DNA of 64,000 nucleotides from Acidobacteriota bacterium (GCA_020850715.1 JADZED010000027.1:62001-126000), one strand, 5' to 3'; positions 41,891 to 51,250 are shown, numbered from the stretch's first letter. Numbers and translations are program-made. Notes: generated by a model from the letters alone, not told the origin.

Positions 41891-43246
41891 TTACGAGCCG
41901 CCGCTCGCGGACCCTCCCGGAACCCGCGCCTTCAGGCGCGCCACGGCCGCCTTGAACGCCCGGCCGCGCTCCGCGTAGCTGGCGAACATGTCGAAGCTGG
42001 AGCAGGCCGGCGCGAGCAGCACGACGCCGGCCGGCTTCGCCAGCGCGTGCGCGAGCGCGATCGCCTCGTCCAGCGTCGACGCCTCCCGAACCGCGACCGC
42101 CCCCTCCAGCGCCGCGCGCACCCGATCCCTCGCCTCCCCGATCGCGACGACCGCGTTCGCCCGCGCGCGGAGCGGTTCGCGCAGCGCGCGGAAGTCGCCG
42201 CCCTTGTAGCGTCCGCCGACAATGACGGCGAGCCCGCGATCGAAGCTCTCGATCGCGCGGCGCGCGGCTTCGACATTGGTCGCCTTCGAATCGTTGACGA
42301 ATCGCACGCCGTCGATCTCGGCGACCAGTTCCAGCGCGTGCTCGAGGCCGGGGAAGGCGTCCACCGCCGCGGTCATCGCGGAGGGCGCGGCGCCGGCGAG
42401 CGCGCCGACGGTCGCGGCCGCCATGACGTCGATCACCAGGTGCGGGCCGAGCAGGTGGATGGCCTCGATCGGGACGAGCGGCACGGTCGCGCCGTTGCCG
42501 CGGCTCACGATCCATCCGTTCTCGATCACCGTGCCCTCGTCGATGCCGCCCGCGCGCGAGAAGAGGCGGCGCCGCGCGCGCGCGCGGCGCGCGAGCTGCA
42601 GCACGCCGGGGTCGTCGGCGTTGACGATCGCCCAGTCGCGCTCGTCCTGGTTCGCGAAGATCCGCGCCTTCGCGGCGCCGTACTCCCCGACATCGAGGTG
42701 CCGGTCGAGGTGATCGGGCGAAAAGTTCAGCATCACGGCCATCCACGGGCGGAACGTGTCGGTCTGCTCGAGCTGAAAGCTGCTCGCCTCGACCACGTGC
42801 AGCGTGGCGGGCGTCGATTCGGCGACCTGCGCGCTCAACGGCGTGCCGATGTTGCCGCCGACCAGCACGTGGAACCCTGCGGCGCCGAGCATCCGGCCGG
42901 TCAGCGCGGTGGTCGTCGACTTGCCCTTGGTCCCGGTGATCGCGATGACCCGCCCCCGCAGCCAGCGGTAGGCGAGCTCGATCTCGCCGATCACCGGCAC
43001 GCCGCGGCGGCGGGCCGCCCCGACGAGGGGATGTCCCGGCGGCACGCCCGGGCTCAGCACGATCAGATCGGCGAGGGTGAAGGTCTCCGGCACGTGGCCG
43101 CCCAGCTCGAGCGCGACGCCGCGCGCCCGCAGCGGCTCGGCCGCGGGCGCCTCCGGGCGCGCCTCCGACAGCGTGACGCGCGCGCCACGCCGCTCCAGCA
43201 GGTCGGCGGCGGCGACGCCGCTCGCGCCGGCGCCCATCACGGTCAC
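41891..43246 (-). CDS. murD: UDP-N-acetylmuramoylalanine--D-glutamate ligase
   Basis: Adds D-glutamate to the peptidoglycan precursor; about 451 residues. VMGAGASGVAAADLLE is the UDP-binding loop, AITGTKGKSTTTALTG the P-loop, VEASSFQLE and NFSPDHLDRH the metal and carbamate-lysine region, and VNDSKATNVEAARRA the C-terminal signature. GTG at 43246 is the first canonical start, but about eight plausible codons upstream (FSVEGQR) follow a non-canonical ATC, so the N terminus may be slightly longer. Confidence 0.95.
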   Translation of the reverse strand: MTVMGAGASGVAAADLLERRGARVTLSEARPEAPAAEPLRARGVALELGGHVPETFTLADLIVLSPGVPPGHPLVGAARRRGVPVIGEIELAYRWLRGRVIAITGTKGKSTTTALTGRMLGAAGFHVLVGGNIGTPLSAQVAESTPATLHVVEASSFQLEQTDTFRPWMAVMLNFSPDHLDRHLDVGEYGAAKARIFANQDERDWAIVNADDPGVLQLARRARARRRLFSRAGGIDEGTVIENGWIVSRGNGATVPLVPIEAIHLLGPHLVIDVMAAATVGALAGAAPSAMTAAVDAFPGLEHALELVAEIDGVRFVNDSKATNVEAARRAIESFDRGLAVIVGGRYKGGDFRALREPLRARANAVVAIGEARDRVRAALEGAVAVREASTLDEAIALAHALAKPAGVVLLAPACSSFDMFASYAERGRAFKAAVARLKARVPGGSASGGS

Positions 43247-43274
43247 GCGCTGGCCCTCGACAGAAAAGATGGCA

Positions 43275-44360
43275 TCACCTCAGCTTCAACGTCGCCAGGC
43301 TGCACAGGGCGAAGATGACCGCCATGATCACGAACCGGCTGATCACCTTCGGCTCGCTCCAGCCGATCAGCTCGAAATGGTGGTGCAGCGGCGCCATCCT
43401 GAACACGCGCTCGCCGGTCAGCTTGAATGACGCGACCTGGATCACCACCGAGAGCGCTTCGAGCAGGAACACGCCGCCGACGACCGGCAGCAGCAGCTCC
43501 TGCTTGATCAGGATCGCGACCGTGCCCAGCGACGCGCCCAGCGCGAGCGATCCGACGTCGCCCATGAAGATCTCCGCCGGGTACGAGTTGTACCAGAGGA
43601 ACCCGAGCGAGGCGCCGACCAGCGCGCCGCAGAACACCGTCAGTTCCGCCGCCTCGGGAAAACGGACGAGCAGCAGATAGTCGGCGAAGACGCGATGGCC
43701 GGTGACGTAGGCCAGCGCGGTGTAGGCCGCGGCCGCAATCGCGAACACGCTGATCGCCAGCCCGTCGAGGCCGTCGGTCAGATTGACGGCGTTCGACTCG
43801 GCGACCAGCACGAAGACGGCGAACGGCAGATACCACACGCCGAGATCTGGGATGAGCCGCTTGAAGAACGGAAACACGAGCCGGGTGCTGTACACGCCGT
43901 CGTGCTGCAGGGCCAGCAGCACGACGCCGACGATCGTGCCGGCGGCGATCTGCAGCCCCAGCTTGTAGCGCGGCGCGAGGCCGTGGTGCGACCGGCGGAC
44001 GATCTTCAGGTAGTCGTCCAGGAAGCCGATGCCGCCGAAGGCAAGCGTCGTGAGCACCGCAATCCAGACGTACGCGTTGGTCAGATCCGCCCACAGCAGG
44101 GTCGGCACGATCGCCGCAGCGAGGATCAGCAGCCCCCCCATCGTCGGCGTGCCGGCCTTCGGCCGGTGGGTCTGGGGCCCGTCCTGGCGGACGACCTGCC
44201 CGATCTGGAATTCGCGCAGCCGCCTGATCAGCCACGGGCCCAGGACCAGGCTGATGACGAGCGCCGACAGGCTCGCGGCGGCGGTCCGGATCGTGATGTA
44301 GCGCGTCACGTTGAGGACCGAGAGCTCGCCGCGAAAGCTGAAGAGGAGCTGATACAGCAT
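43275..44360 (-). CDS. mraY: Phospho-MurNAc-pentapeptide transferase MraY
   Basis: Polytopic enzyme (361 residues, about 10 helices) making lipid I from undecaprenyl phosphate. KAGTPTMGGLLIL, the Asp-rich GFLDDYLK, the active-site ESNAVNLTDGLDGLA, MGDVGSLALG and MAPLHHHFELIGWSE are intact. Its ATG overlaps the murF stop by one base (TGATG). Confidence 0.98.
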   Translation of the reverse strand: MLYQLLFSFRGELSVLNVTRYITIRTAAASLSALVISLVLGPWLIRRLREFQIGQVVRQDGPQTHRPKAGTPTMGGLLILAAAIVPTLLWADLTNAYVWIAVLTTLAFGGIGFLDDYLKIVRRSHHGLAPRYKLGLQIAAGTIVGVVLLALQHDGVYSTRLVFPFFKRLIPDLGVWYLPFAVFVLVAESNAVNLTDGLDGLAISVFAIAAAAYTALAYVTGHRVFADYLLLVRFPEAAELTVFCGALVGASLGFLWYNSYPAEIFMGDVGSLALGASLGTVAILIKQELLLPVVGGVFLLEALSVVIQVASFKLTGERVFRMAPLHHHFELIGWSEPKVISRFVIMAVIFALCSLATLKLR

Positions 44361-45760
44361 CAGCGGTTCTCCGCCGCGATCCGATCGACGACGCGATCGG
44401 TACCGATGCCGCGGGAGCCCTTCACGAGCACGAGGTCGCCGTGGCCGATCAGCGCCGACACCAGCGCCGCCGCCTCGTCGCTCGTCGCGGCGTGGCGGAC
44501 GCGTTCGGGCGCGAGTCCGGCGCGAACCGCCGCCTCCGCCATCGCGGCCGCGGGCGCACCGCCGATCGTGAACAGGAAGTCGGCGGCGCCGGCCGCCGAT
44601 CGGCCGACCGCTTCGTGCAGCCGGATCGTCTGCGCCCCGAGCTCCAGCATCTCGCCGAGCACGGCGACGCGGCGGCCCGCCGCGGGCGACGCCGCGAGCA
44701 CCTCGAGCGCTCTCAGCGTCGCCGTCGGGTTCGCGTTGTAGCTGTCGTCGATGAGCGTGACGCCGCCGGCGAGCCTCACGACTTCTCCTCGATGCGAGGC
44801 CGGGTGGAGCCGCGCTGCGCGCCCTGCGATCTCCGCCGGCGGCACGTCGAGCTCGCTGGCCACCGCCGCCGCCGCCAGCACGTTGGCCAGGCTGGCGCGG
44901 CCGGCCAGCGGCGTCGCCAGTTCGAAGCCGCCGTGCGGGGTGCTCACGTCGGCGCGGATGCCGTCGATGCCGCGGTCGACCACGCGGCGCGCGCGGACGT
45001 CGGCGTCCCGATCGATCCCGAAGGTCACCACGCGCCCGGCAAAGCCGTCGATGCGCGCCATGATGCGCGGGTCGTCGGCGTTGGCCACCAGCAGCGTCTC
45101 GGGCGACGCGCCCTCGAGGATCTCGGCTTTGGCGTCGGCAATCGCGTCGATGGAGGCGAAGAACCCCGCGTGCGCCTCGCCGACGTTGGTCCACACGCGA
45201 ACCTCGGGTTCGGCGATGCCGACCAGGGTGCGGATCTCGCCGGCGTGGCTCATGCCCAGCTCGACGACGGCCACGTCGGGGCGCGCGGTCAGCTCGGTGA
45301 GCGACAGCGGCAGGCCGATGTGGTTGTTGAGATTGCCCCGATTGCGCATCACGCGATACCGCGCCGACAGCAGGTCGGCCGTGATCTCCTTTGTCGTCGT
45401 CTTCCCCGCGCTGCCCGTGATCGCGACAACCCGCGCGCCCGACGCCCTGCGCACGGCGCGCCCCAGCGCCTGCAGCGCCGCGAGGGTGTCTGCCGCCTCG
45501 ACGATGGCGGCCTCGCCTGCCGCCGCGCCGGCGTGCGCCCCGCTCCAGCCGGCCGGCACGAGGATCCCGCCGGCGCCGGCCGCCAGCGCCGCGACGGCGA
45601 ACCCGGCGCCGTCGAAGCGCTCGCCCCGCAGCGCGACGTACAGCGCCCCCGGCCGCAGCGTGCGCGTATCGATCGACACCCCGTCGAACAGGCGCCCCGG
45701 CGCTCCCGACGCCAGCGTGCCGCCGGCCGCAGAGGCGACCCACGCCGCGCTGAGCTGCAT
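44360..45760 (-). CDS. murF: UDP-MurNAc-tripeptide--D-Ala-D-Ala ligase
   Basis: Adds D-Ala-D-Ala; 466 residues. N-terminal MurF/MurE domain with DTRTLRPGALYVALRGERFDG, P-loop AITGSAGKTTTKEITADLL, NRGNLNNHIGLPLSL, and DDSYNANPTATLRAL in the C-terminal domain. ATG at 45760 with GGCGGAGCG just upstream, 26 bases after murE. The substrate dipeptide needs a Ddl ligase, which is not in this window. Confidence 0.96.
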   Translation of the reverse strand: MQLSAAWVASAAGGTLASGAPGRLFDGVSIDTRTLRPGALYVALRGERFDGAGFAVAALAAGAGGILVPAGWSGAHAGAAAGEAAIVEAADTLAALQALGRAVRRASGARVVAITGSAGKTTTKEITADLLSARYRVMRNRGNLNNHIGLPLSLTELTARPDVAVVELGMSHAGEIRTLVGIAEPEVRVWTNVGEAHAGFFASIDAIADAKAEILEGASPETLLVANADDPRIMARIDGFAGRVVTFGIDRDADVRARRVVDRGIDGIRADVSTPHGGFELATPLAGRASLANVLAAAAVASELDVPPAEIAGRAARLHPASHRGEVVRLAGGVTLIDDSYNANPTATLRALEVLAASPAAGRRVAVLGEMLELGAQTIRLHEAVGRSAAGAADFLFTIGGAPAAAMAEAAVRAGLAPERVRHAATSDEAAALVSALIGHGDLVLVKGSRGIGTDRVVDRIAAENR

Positions 45761-45786
45761 CGCTCCGCCTGCTCCCACGACCGCCT

Positions 45787-47298
45787 TCAGCAGACGCCCG
45801 AGCGCGGGCGCCGGCGCACCAGTGCCTCCCGCGCCACCTCCGCGTCGTCGAACGGCAGCGTGCGGTCGCCGACGATCTGGTATTTCTCGTGCCCCTTCCC
45901 CGCGATGAGCACCAGGTCGTCCGGCCTGGCGAGCTCGATCGCCTTCCCGATCGCGGCGCGCCGATCGGCAATCGCCAGCACCTGGCGCGCGCCGCGCCGC
46001 GTGTCCTGCGTGATCCCTCGCTGGATTTCTTCGATGATCCGTCCCGGATCCTCGCTGCGCGGGTTGTCCGACGTGACGATGATCGCGTCGCTCAGGCGGC
46101 CGGCGACCGCTCCCATCAGGGGCCGCTTGGTGCGGTCGCGATCGCCTCCGCAGCCGAAGACGGTGATGAGGCGTCCCCGCGCGAGCGGACGCGCGGTCTC
46201 CAGCAGGTTGCGCAGCGCATCGTCGGTGTGCGCGTAGTCGACCACCACGGTGACCGCGTCGGCGGACTCCGAGACGACCTGGAAGCGGCCCGGTACGCCG
46301 GCGAGCGCCCGCAGGCCCCGCTCGATGGCGTCGAACGGCAGGCCGAGCGCCGCCGCCGTGCCGGCCGCGGCGAGGATGTTGTAGACGTTCGGCCGGCCGA
46401 CGAGACGCGATTCGACGCGCAGTGCCCCGCGCGGCGTGCGGAGGTCGAACGCGAGCCCGTCGAGCGAGAACGAGAGCGGCCCCGGTGCGATATCGGCCGG
46501 CCGGGACACGGCGTAGGTCACCGGCCGTCCGCCCGCGAGGGCCAGCAGGGCGCCGCGCGGATCGTCGACATTGACGACCGCCGGCGCCGACGGCGGCAGC
46601 ATCTCGAACAGCCGCCGCTTCGCCTGGAAGTACGCCTCCATGTCGCCGTGGAAATCGAGGTGATCGCGCGTCAGGTTCGTGAAGACGCCCGCGGCGAACG
46701 AGACCCCGTCCACGCGCGCGAGCGCCAGGGCGTGCGAGGAGACCTCCATCACGCAGGCGCCGCAGCCGCGGTCGGCCATCTCGCGCAGCATCGCCTGCAC
46801 ATGGGGCGCCTCCGGCGTCGTGCGCGCCGCGTCGCGCACTTCGTCCCCGATCCGGTAGGACACCGTGCCGAGCATGCCGCATCGGATCCCCGCGGCCTCG
46901 AAGATCGACGCGAGCAGGTACGCGGCCGTCGTCTTGCCGTTGGTGCCCGTGATCCCGACGACCCGGAGCTCCCGGCTCGGATGGCCGTGGAGCTCGGCCG
47001 CCAGCAGCGCCAGCGCGCGGCGCGCGTCGCGGACGACGACCCACGGCACCCCGCTCTCCGAGGCCGGCGGCTGTTCCGCAAGCACGGCGAGCGCGCCGCG
47101 CTCGCCCGCCTGGGGTGCGAAGGCGGCGCCGTCGGCCTCGAGCCCCTTGAGCGCGACGAACACGTCGCCGTGCGAGACCGCGCGCGAATCGCAGGCGATG
47201 CCCGCGATGCGGGTGTCGGCGCGCGGACCGCGAGGCCCTGTGCCAGCCTCGGCCAGGCCGCTCTCCTGCAGCACGCGTTCGAGATCGGCCCAGATCAT
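45787..47298 (-). CDS. murE: UDP-MurNAc-dipeptide--meso-DAP ligase
   Basis: Adds the third amino acid of the stem peptide; 503 residues. P-loop GITGTNGKTTAAYLL, TPEAPHVQAMLREM, SHALALARVDG and NLTRDHLDFHG are typical. The specificity motif is DNPRSEDP: DNPR is the meso-diaminopimelate form (lysine ligases differ), so the wall is of the mDAP type. ATG at 47298 lies in an ATGA overlap with ftsI; upstream in-frame codons belong to the ftsI region. Confidence 0.96.
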   Translation of the reverse strand: MIWADLERVLQESGLAEAGTGPRGPRADTRIAGIACDSRAVSHGDVFVALKGLEADGAAFAPQAGERGALAVLAEQPPASESGVPWVVVRDARRALALLAAELHGHPSRELRVVGITGTNGKTTAAYLLASIFEAAGIRCGMLGTVSYRIGDEVRDAARTTPEAPHVQAMLREMADRGCGACVMEVSSHALALARVDGVSFAAGVFTNLTRDHLDFHGDMEAYFQAKRRLFEMLPPSAPAVVNVDDPRGALLALAGGRPVTYAVSRPADIAPGPLSFSLDGLAFDLRTPRGALRVESRLVGRPNVYNILAAAGTAAALGLPFDAIERGLRALAGVPGRFQVVSESADAVTVVVDYAHTDDALRNLLETARPLARGRLITVFGCGGDRDRTKRPLMGAVAGRLSDAIIVTSDNPRSEDPGRIIEEIQRGITQDTRRGARQVLAIADRRAAIGKAIELARPDDLVLIAGKGHEKYQIVGDRTLPFDDAEVAREALVRRRPRSGVC

Positions 47299-49376
47299 GG
47301 CGCCGCCTGCGCGCGCGCGATCGAGGTGCTCTGCGCGGCGGCTGCCCGCTCGAGCACGATCGTGCACACGTCGCCCGGTTCGATCGGCTCGCCGGGCGGC
47401 GGTTCCTGCGACGCGACGAAGCCGTCGCCTCGGGCGCGGGGGACGAGCCCGGCCATCGTCAGGCGCCGTACCGCCTCGCGGGCGCTGAGGCCGCGCAGAT
47501 CGGGGACGGTGCCGGGCGCATCGGCCGCGAAGCTGATCGCCGGCGCCAGCGGGGTTCCCGATGTCGGCGCCGGCGAGAAGCCGCTCGGATCGCGCCGCGC
47601 CACGAGCACCGGCGGCGTCGGATCGGCCGAAGACTTGAGCCCGAGATACGGGATGGCGGCCTCGGCGATGCGCCTGAAGATCGGCCCCGAGACCGGACCG
47701 CCGAACCGGCCGTGCGCGCCGCGGGGCGACTCGAGCACCACGAGGATCGTGATCGCCGGGTCGTCCGCCGGCAGGAAGCCGACAAACGAGGCGAACGTCT
47801 CGCTCGAGTAGCGTCCGCCGATCAGCTTGTTGGCGGTCCCCGTCTTGCCGGCGATGGCGAAGCCGGCGATCTTCGCCGCCGTGGCGGTGCCGCGCTCGAC
47901 GACCTGCTCCATGATCGTCGTCAGTTGGGCGGCGGTGGACGCGTCGACGACGCGGCGGAGGACCTTCGGCGCGACCTCGAAGCGCCGGTCGCCGCGATAG
48001 ACCGCCCGGAGCACCCGCGGCTCGACGTACTCGCCGCCATTGGCGATCGCGCCGACCGCCGCCGCCATCTGCAGCGGCGTCACACCGACCTGATATCCCA
48101 TCGACACCGACGCCAGCGCGCTGTCGTTCAGCTTGTCGACCGGCCAGACGATCCCTGCGTTCTCCGACGGGAAATCGGGCGAGACCCGCCGGCCGAATCC
48201 GAACTTCTCCACGTACTCGCCCATGCGTTGGGCGCCGAGCCGCAGGCCGATCTTGATCGCCCCCACGTTGCTCGACTTCACGATCACGTCGGTGAACGAC
48301 AGCGTGCCGTAGTCGTGCGTGTCGCTGACCACCCGCGCGCCGATCCGGATCCGGCCGCCGCCGACGTCGATCGGCGTATCGACCGGCATCAGGCGCTCCT
48401 GGAGCGCCGCCGACGCCGTCACCACCTTGAAGGTGGAACCCGGCTCGTACAAGTCCTGTACAGCGCGGTTACGCCGTTCCCGCTGGGCCGCTTCGCGATA
48501 CACGTTGGGATTGAACGTCGGCTCGTTCGCCAGGGCGAGAATCTCGCCCGTCCGCGGGTTCATCACAATCGCCGTGCCACCGATCGCCTCGTTCTCCACG
48601 ACGCCGTCGCGCAGCTCGCGCTCGGCGACGTGCTGCAGGTACTGGTCGACGGTCAGCTCGATCGTGGCGCCGGTGGTGGGCGGACGCTCGAAGCGCGCGA
48701 ACGCGTGGCGGCGCGCGTCCGTGTGAATGAGCACCGTGCCCGCCTTGCCGGCGATCTCCGCGTCGTAGGTCGATTCGATGCCGCTCAGGCCGTTGTTGTC
48801 GACGCCGACATAACCGATGAGATGCGCCGCCAGCTCCCTGTTCGGATAGAACCGGCGACTCTCCTCGAGGAAGCCGATGCCGTCCAGGTCGAGGGCCGCG
48901 ACCCGCTGCGCCTGATCCGGCGAGATGCGCCGGCGAACGTAGGCGAACGCCCGCGAGCGGCCGAGACGCTCCACCAGCGCCCGGCGTTCGGCCGCCGTGC
49001 AGTCCTCGAGCGCCGCGCACAGCCGGGCCACCGCCGCGTTGGGATCCTCGATCTCGGTGGGCACGGCGTAGATCGAGCCGGCGTCGACGCTCGTCGCGAG
49101 CACGCGGCCGTGCCGATCGAGGATGTCGCCCCGCTTGGCGGGCGACGCGATCGTCCGGCGCTGCTGCCGCTCGGCCCGCGCCATCAGGTCCGCGTGTTGA
49201 TCGACCTGCAGGTACACGAGCCGCGCCAGGATGCCGCCCGTCCAGAGCGCCATCAGGGCGACCGCCACGCCGAGCCGGCGGCGCAGTCCGGTGCGCCAGT
49301 CGGCGGGGGCCTCGCGCGCCAGGGGCGCGTTGGCGTGCCGGCGCGTCAGCAGACGCCCCATCCCGAACATGTTCAC
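47295..49376 (-). CDS. ftsI: Septal transpeptidase FtsI/PBP with PASTA domain
   Basis: Class B penicillin-binding protein (693 residues) cross-linking septal peptidoglycan. A basic cytoplasmic tail and membrane anchor (about 33-57) precede the dimerisation domain (RGDILDRHGRVLAT) and transpeptidase domain with S314 in EPGSTFK, SSN (368-370) and KTGT (511-514). A Pro/Ser linker (about 585-620) leads to one PASTA domain (about 622-678, GTVPDLRGLSAREAVRRL), as in SpoVD/PBP2x-like proteins and unlike E. coli FtsI. Start GTG in a GTGA overlap with ftsL; ATG at 49370 is an alternative. Confidence 0.96.
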   Translation of the reverse strand: MNMFGMGRLLTRRHANAPLAREAPADWRTGLRRRLGVAVALMALWTGGILARLVYLQVDQHADLMARAERQQRRTIASPAKRGDILDRHGRVLATSVDAGSIYAVPTEIEDPNAAVARLCAALEDCTAAERRALVERLGRSRAFAYVRRRISPDQAQRVAALDLDGIGFLEESRRFYPNRELAAHLIGYVGVDNNGLSGIESTYDAEIAGKAGTVLIHTDARRHAFARFERPPTTGATIELTVDQYLQHVAERELRDGVVENEAIGGTAIVMNPRTGEILALANEPTFNPNVYREAAQRERRNRAVQDLYEPGSTFKVVTASAALQERLMPVDTPIDVGGGRIRIGARVVSDTHDYGTLSFTDVIVKSSNVGAIKIGLRLGAQRMGEYVEKFGFGRRVSPDFPSENAGIVWPVDKLNDSALASVSMGYQVGVTPLQMAAAVGAIANGGEYVEPRVLRAVYRGDRRFEVAPKVLRRVVDASTAAQLTTIMEQVVERGTATAAKIAGFAIAGKTGTANKLIGGRYSSETFASFVGFLPADDPAITILVVLESPRGAHGRFGGPVSGPIFRRIAEAAIPYLGLKSSADPTPPVLVARRDPSGFSPAPTSGTPLAPAISFAADAPGTVPDLRGLSAREAVRRLTMAGLVPRARGDGFVASQEPPPGEPIEPGDVCTIVLERAAAAQSTSIARAQAAP

Positions 49377-49759
49377 CGCCGCGCGACGATCGCCCGGTCC
49401 GGCGGGGCGGCCGGCACGATCCGCTCGAGGACAATCGCGTCGCTCTGCCCGGGCGCGACCAGGTGGAGCCGGCCGGTCGCCAGCGCTTCAATCCGCTTCG
49501 GCGACCGCAGCGTGTCGATCTCCAGGCGCAGCTGCCGCCCCAGCTCCTCCTCGGCGGCGCGCTCCCGCTGCATTTCCTCGATCTGGTATCCGTGGCGGAG
49601 CAGCTCGGTCCGCTGCCACGCCGAGAAGAGGAACATCGCGACGAGCAGCGCGGCGACGGCCACCGACTTCCAGAGCTCGCGCTGCCGGGCTTCGTCGAGC
49701 TCGCGGACGATCGGATTGTTCTTCACGTCCTTCTTGATGGCGTACTCGAAGGGCTCCAT
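49373..49759 (-). CDS. ftsL: Cell division protein FtsL (putative)
   Basis: 128-residue bitopic protein: cytoplasmic tail (about 1-33), one membrane helix (about 34-52, VAVAALLVAMFLF) and a coiled coil (about 58-95, EEMQRERAAEEELGRQL), the FtsL plan. Sequence is poorly conserved in this family; the call rests on topology and on its place between rsmH and ftsI. The ATG overlaps the rsmH stop by one base. Confidence 0.85.
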   Translation of the reverse strand: MEPFEYAIKKDVKNNPIVRELDEARQRELWKSVAVAALLVAMFLFSAWQRTELLRHGYQIEEMQRERAAEEELGRQLRLEIDTLRSPKRIEALATGRLHLVAPGQSDAIVLERIVPAAPPDRAIVARR

Positions 49760-50643
49760 CAGCCAATCCTTTCCGCCGCGCGCAGCTTCGCGCTCCGCGC
49801 CCGCGGGTTGCGGCGCACTTCCTCGTCGTCGGGCACGATCGGTTTCCGCGTGAGCACGTGCAGCACGGCGTCCTCGCCGGCCGCGAGCGCACGCAGCGTG
49901 TGCTTCACGATCCGGTCCTCGAGCGAGTGGAAGGTGATCACCGCCAGCCGTCCGCCGCCGCGCAGCCGCCGGGCCGCGGTCTCGAGGAAGCGGTCCAGGC
50001 CGTCGAGCTCGCGGTTCACCCAGATGCGCAGCGCCTGGAAGGTCCGCGTCGCCGGGTCGATGCGCACGTGCGGGCGCCGCCCGACCACCCGGCGGACGAT
50101 CGAGGCGAGCGCGCCGGTCGTCGCGATCGGCGCCCGCCGGCGCGCCTCGACGATCGCGCGGGCGATGCGCCGCGAAGCGCGCTCCTCGCCGAAGCGATAG
50201 ATGGCGTCGGCGAGCTCTTCCTCGCCGGCGCGCGCCACCAGGTCGGCGGCCGTCTCGCCCCCCCTGCGATCCATGCGCATGTCGAGCGGCTCGTCGCGCT
50301 GGAAGCTGAAGCCGCGGCCCGGCGCGTCGAACTGCAGCGAGGAGACGCCGAGATCGGCGAGCGCACCGTCGATCCCGCCGATCCTCCGCGCGTCGAGCAC
50401 GTCGTCGAGCGAGCGGTAGTCGGCGTGCACGAGCTCGACCCGCTCCTTCCACGGCGCGAGCGCCGCACCCGCGGAGACGAGCGCATCGCGGTCCCGATCG
50501 AGGCCGATGAGACGCGTCGCGCCCGCCGCCAGCAGCGCCTGCGCGTGGCCGCCGAGGCCGACGGTGCAGTCGACGAACAGGCCGCCGCGTTCCGGCCGGA
50601 GCTGCCGCAGGATCTCGGCGGTCATCACGGGGATGTGCGTCAA
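49759..50643 (-). CDS. rsmH: 16S rRNA m4C1402 methyltransferase RsmH
   Basis: N4-methylates C1402 of 16S rRNA in the ribosomal P site; 294 residues. HIPVMTAEIL, DCTVGLGGHAQALL (SAM loop), DLGVSSLQFDAPGRGFSFQ, PLDMRMD and FHSLEDRIVKHTLR are hallmarks. The start is TTG in a TTGA overlap with mraZ, chosen because THIPVM is the usual N terminus and no ATG/GTG gives it. The upstream open frame lies inside mraZ. Confidence 0.96.
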   Translation of the reverse strand: MTHIPVMTAEILRQLRPERGGLFVDCTVGLGGHAQALLAAGATRLIGLDRDRDALVSAGAALAPWKERVELVHADYRSLDDVLDARRIGGIDGALADLGVSSLQFDAPGRGFSFQRDEPLDMRMDRRGGETAADLVARAGEEELADAIYRFGEERASRRIARAIVEARRRAPIATTGALASIVRRVVGRRPHVRIDPATRTFQALRIWVNRELDGLDRFLETAARRLRGGGRLAVITFHSLEDRIVKHTLRALAAGEDAVLHVLTRKPIVPDDEEVRRNPRARSAKLRAAERIG

Positions 50644-51080
50644 ATGCCGAACTCCGACAGCGCGCGCGCGTCGTCGTCGGTGTAGGCGTCGCGCTGGAGC
50701 TTGGTGAGGAACCGCTCGTGATTCCAGATGTCGAGATAGTTGTACTGGCCGAGCACGTCGACGTCGCCGGCCATCGTCGCCGCGTCGCGCAGGCGCAAGG
50801 GAATGATCACGCGGCCCTGGGTGTCGAGCTCGGCGGCTTGGCCGAAGTAGTTGACGCGATCGAGAAAACGGAGCCGCGAAGGATGCGTCGACGGCATCGC
50901 GCCGAGCTTCTGCTCGACGTCGAGCCACACCGGCATCGGATAGAGCCGCAGGTATTCGCCGGAAAGGCTCGTCAGGAAGAGCTCGCGGCCGTACTTGGTC
51001 TCGAGCAGGGATCGAAAGGCCGTCGGGATCTTCAGCCGACCCTTGTCGTCGATCCGGGCAGGTGCGTTGCCCCTAAACAC
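50640..51080 (-). CDS. mraZ: Transcriptional regulator MraZ
   Basis: AbrB-like DNA-binding protein (146 residues) that in E. coli represses its own dcw operon by forming a ring on direct repeats. Two MraZ/SpoVT repeats are visible: DDKGRLKIPTAFRSLL (about 10-30) and LDTQGRVIIPLRLRDA (about 85-102). GTG start. The promoter and three-repeat operator lie directly upstream, so autoregulation is likely. First gene of the division cluster. Confidence 0.96.
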   Translation of the reverse strand: MFRGNAPARIDDKGRLKIPTAFRSLLETKYGRELFLTSLSGEYLRLYPMPVWLDVEQKLGAMPSTHPSRLRFLDRVNYFGQAAELDTQGRVIIPLRLRDAATMAGDVDVLGQYNYLDIWNHERFLTKLQRDAYTDDDARALSEFGI

Positions 51081-51090
51081 GAGACACTAC

Positions 51091-51120
51091 TCCATTTATT
51101 TCCACAATTTTCCACCGAGA
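51091..51120 (-). promoter_or_regulatory. mraZ: Putative MraZ operator: three 10-base direct repeats
   Basis: On the plus strand the sequence is three consecutive 10-mers each starting TCCA (51091, 51101, 51111). Read on the minus strand this is TGGA repeated at 10-base spacing (GTGGA, GTGGA, ATGGA), like the direct TGGG-type repeats bound by MraZ in E. coli. The boxes start at the -10 hexamer and cover the likely transcription start, ideal for repression. Confidence 0.8.
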
Positions 51121-51149
51121 TAGTAGGAGATGGCTCAGCAGGTTGTCAA
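51120..51149 (-). promoter_or_regulatory. mraZ: dcw cluster promoter TTGACA-18-TACTAT
   Basis: Minus-strand TTGACA (51144-51149) and TACTAT (51120-51125) separated by 18 bases; a near-consensus sigma-70 promoter and the best -35 in the window. Predicted start near 51113, about 30 bases before the mraZ GTG. Confidence 0.8.
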
Positions 51150-51244
51150 GGCGGAAAAGCCGATCCGTCAGTAAGTTGCGCCAAATTTTCTCCCTTTCAT
51201 CGCCTGCGGGAGCTGCCTCGGAAGGCTGGGTCCTGCCGGCGTGC

Positions 51245-51250
51245 TAGCAT
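51245..51250 (+). promoter_or_regulatory. -10-like TAGCAT before the YchF-like gene
   Basis: TAGCAT ending 14 bases before the ATG at 51265; weak but the only candidate in the interval divergent from mraZ. Confidence 0.3.
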
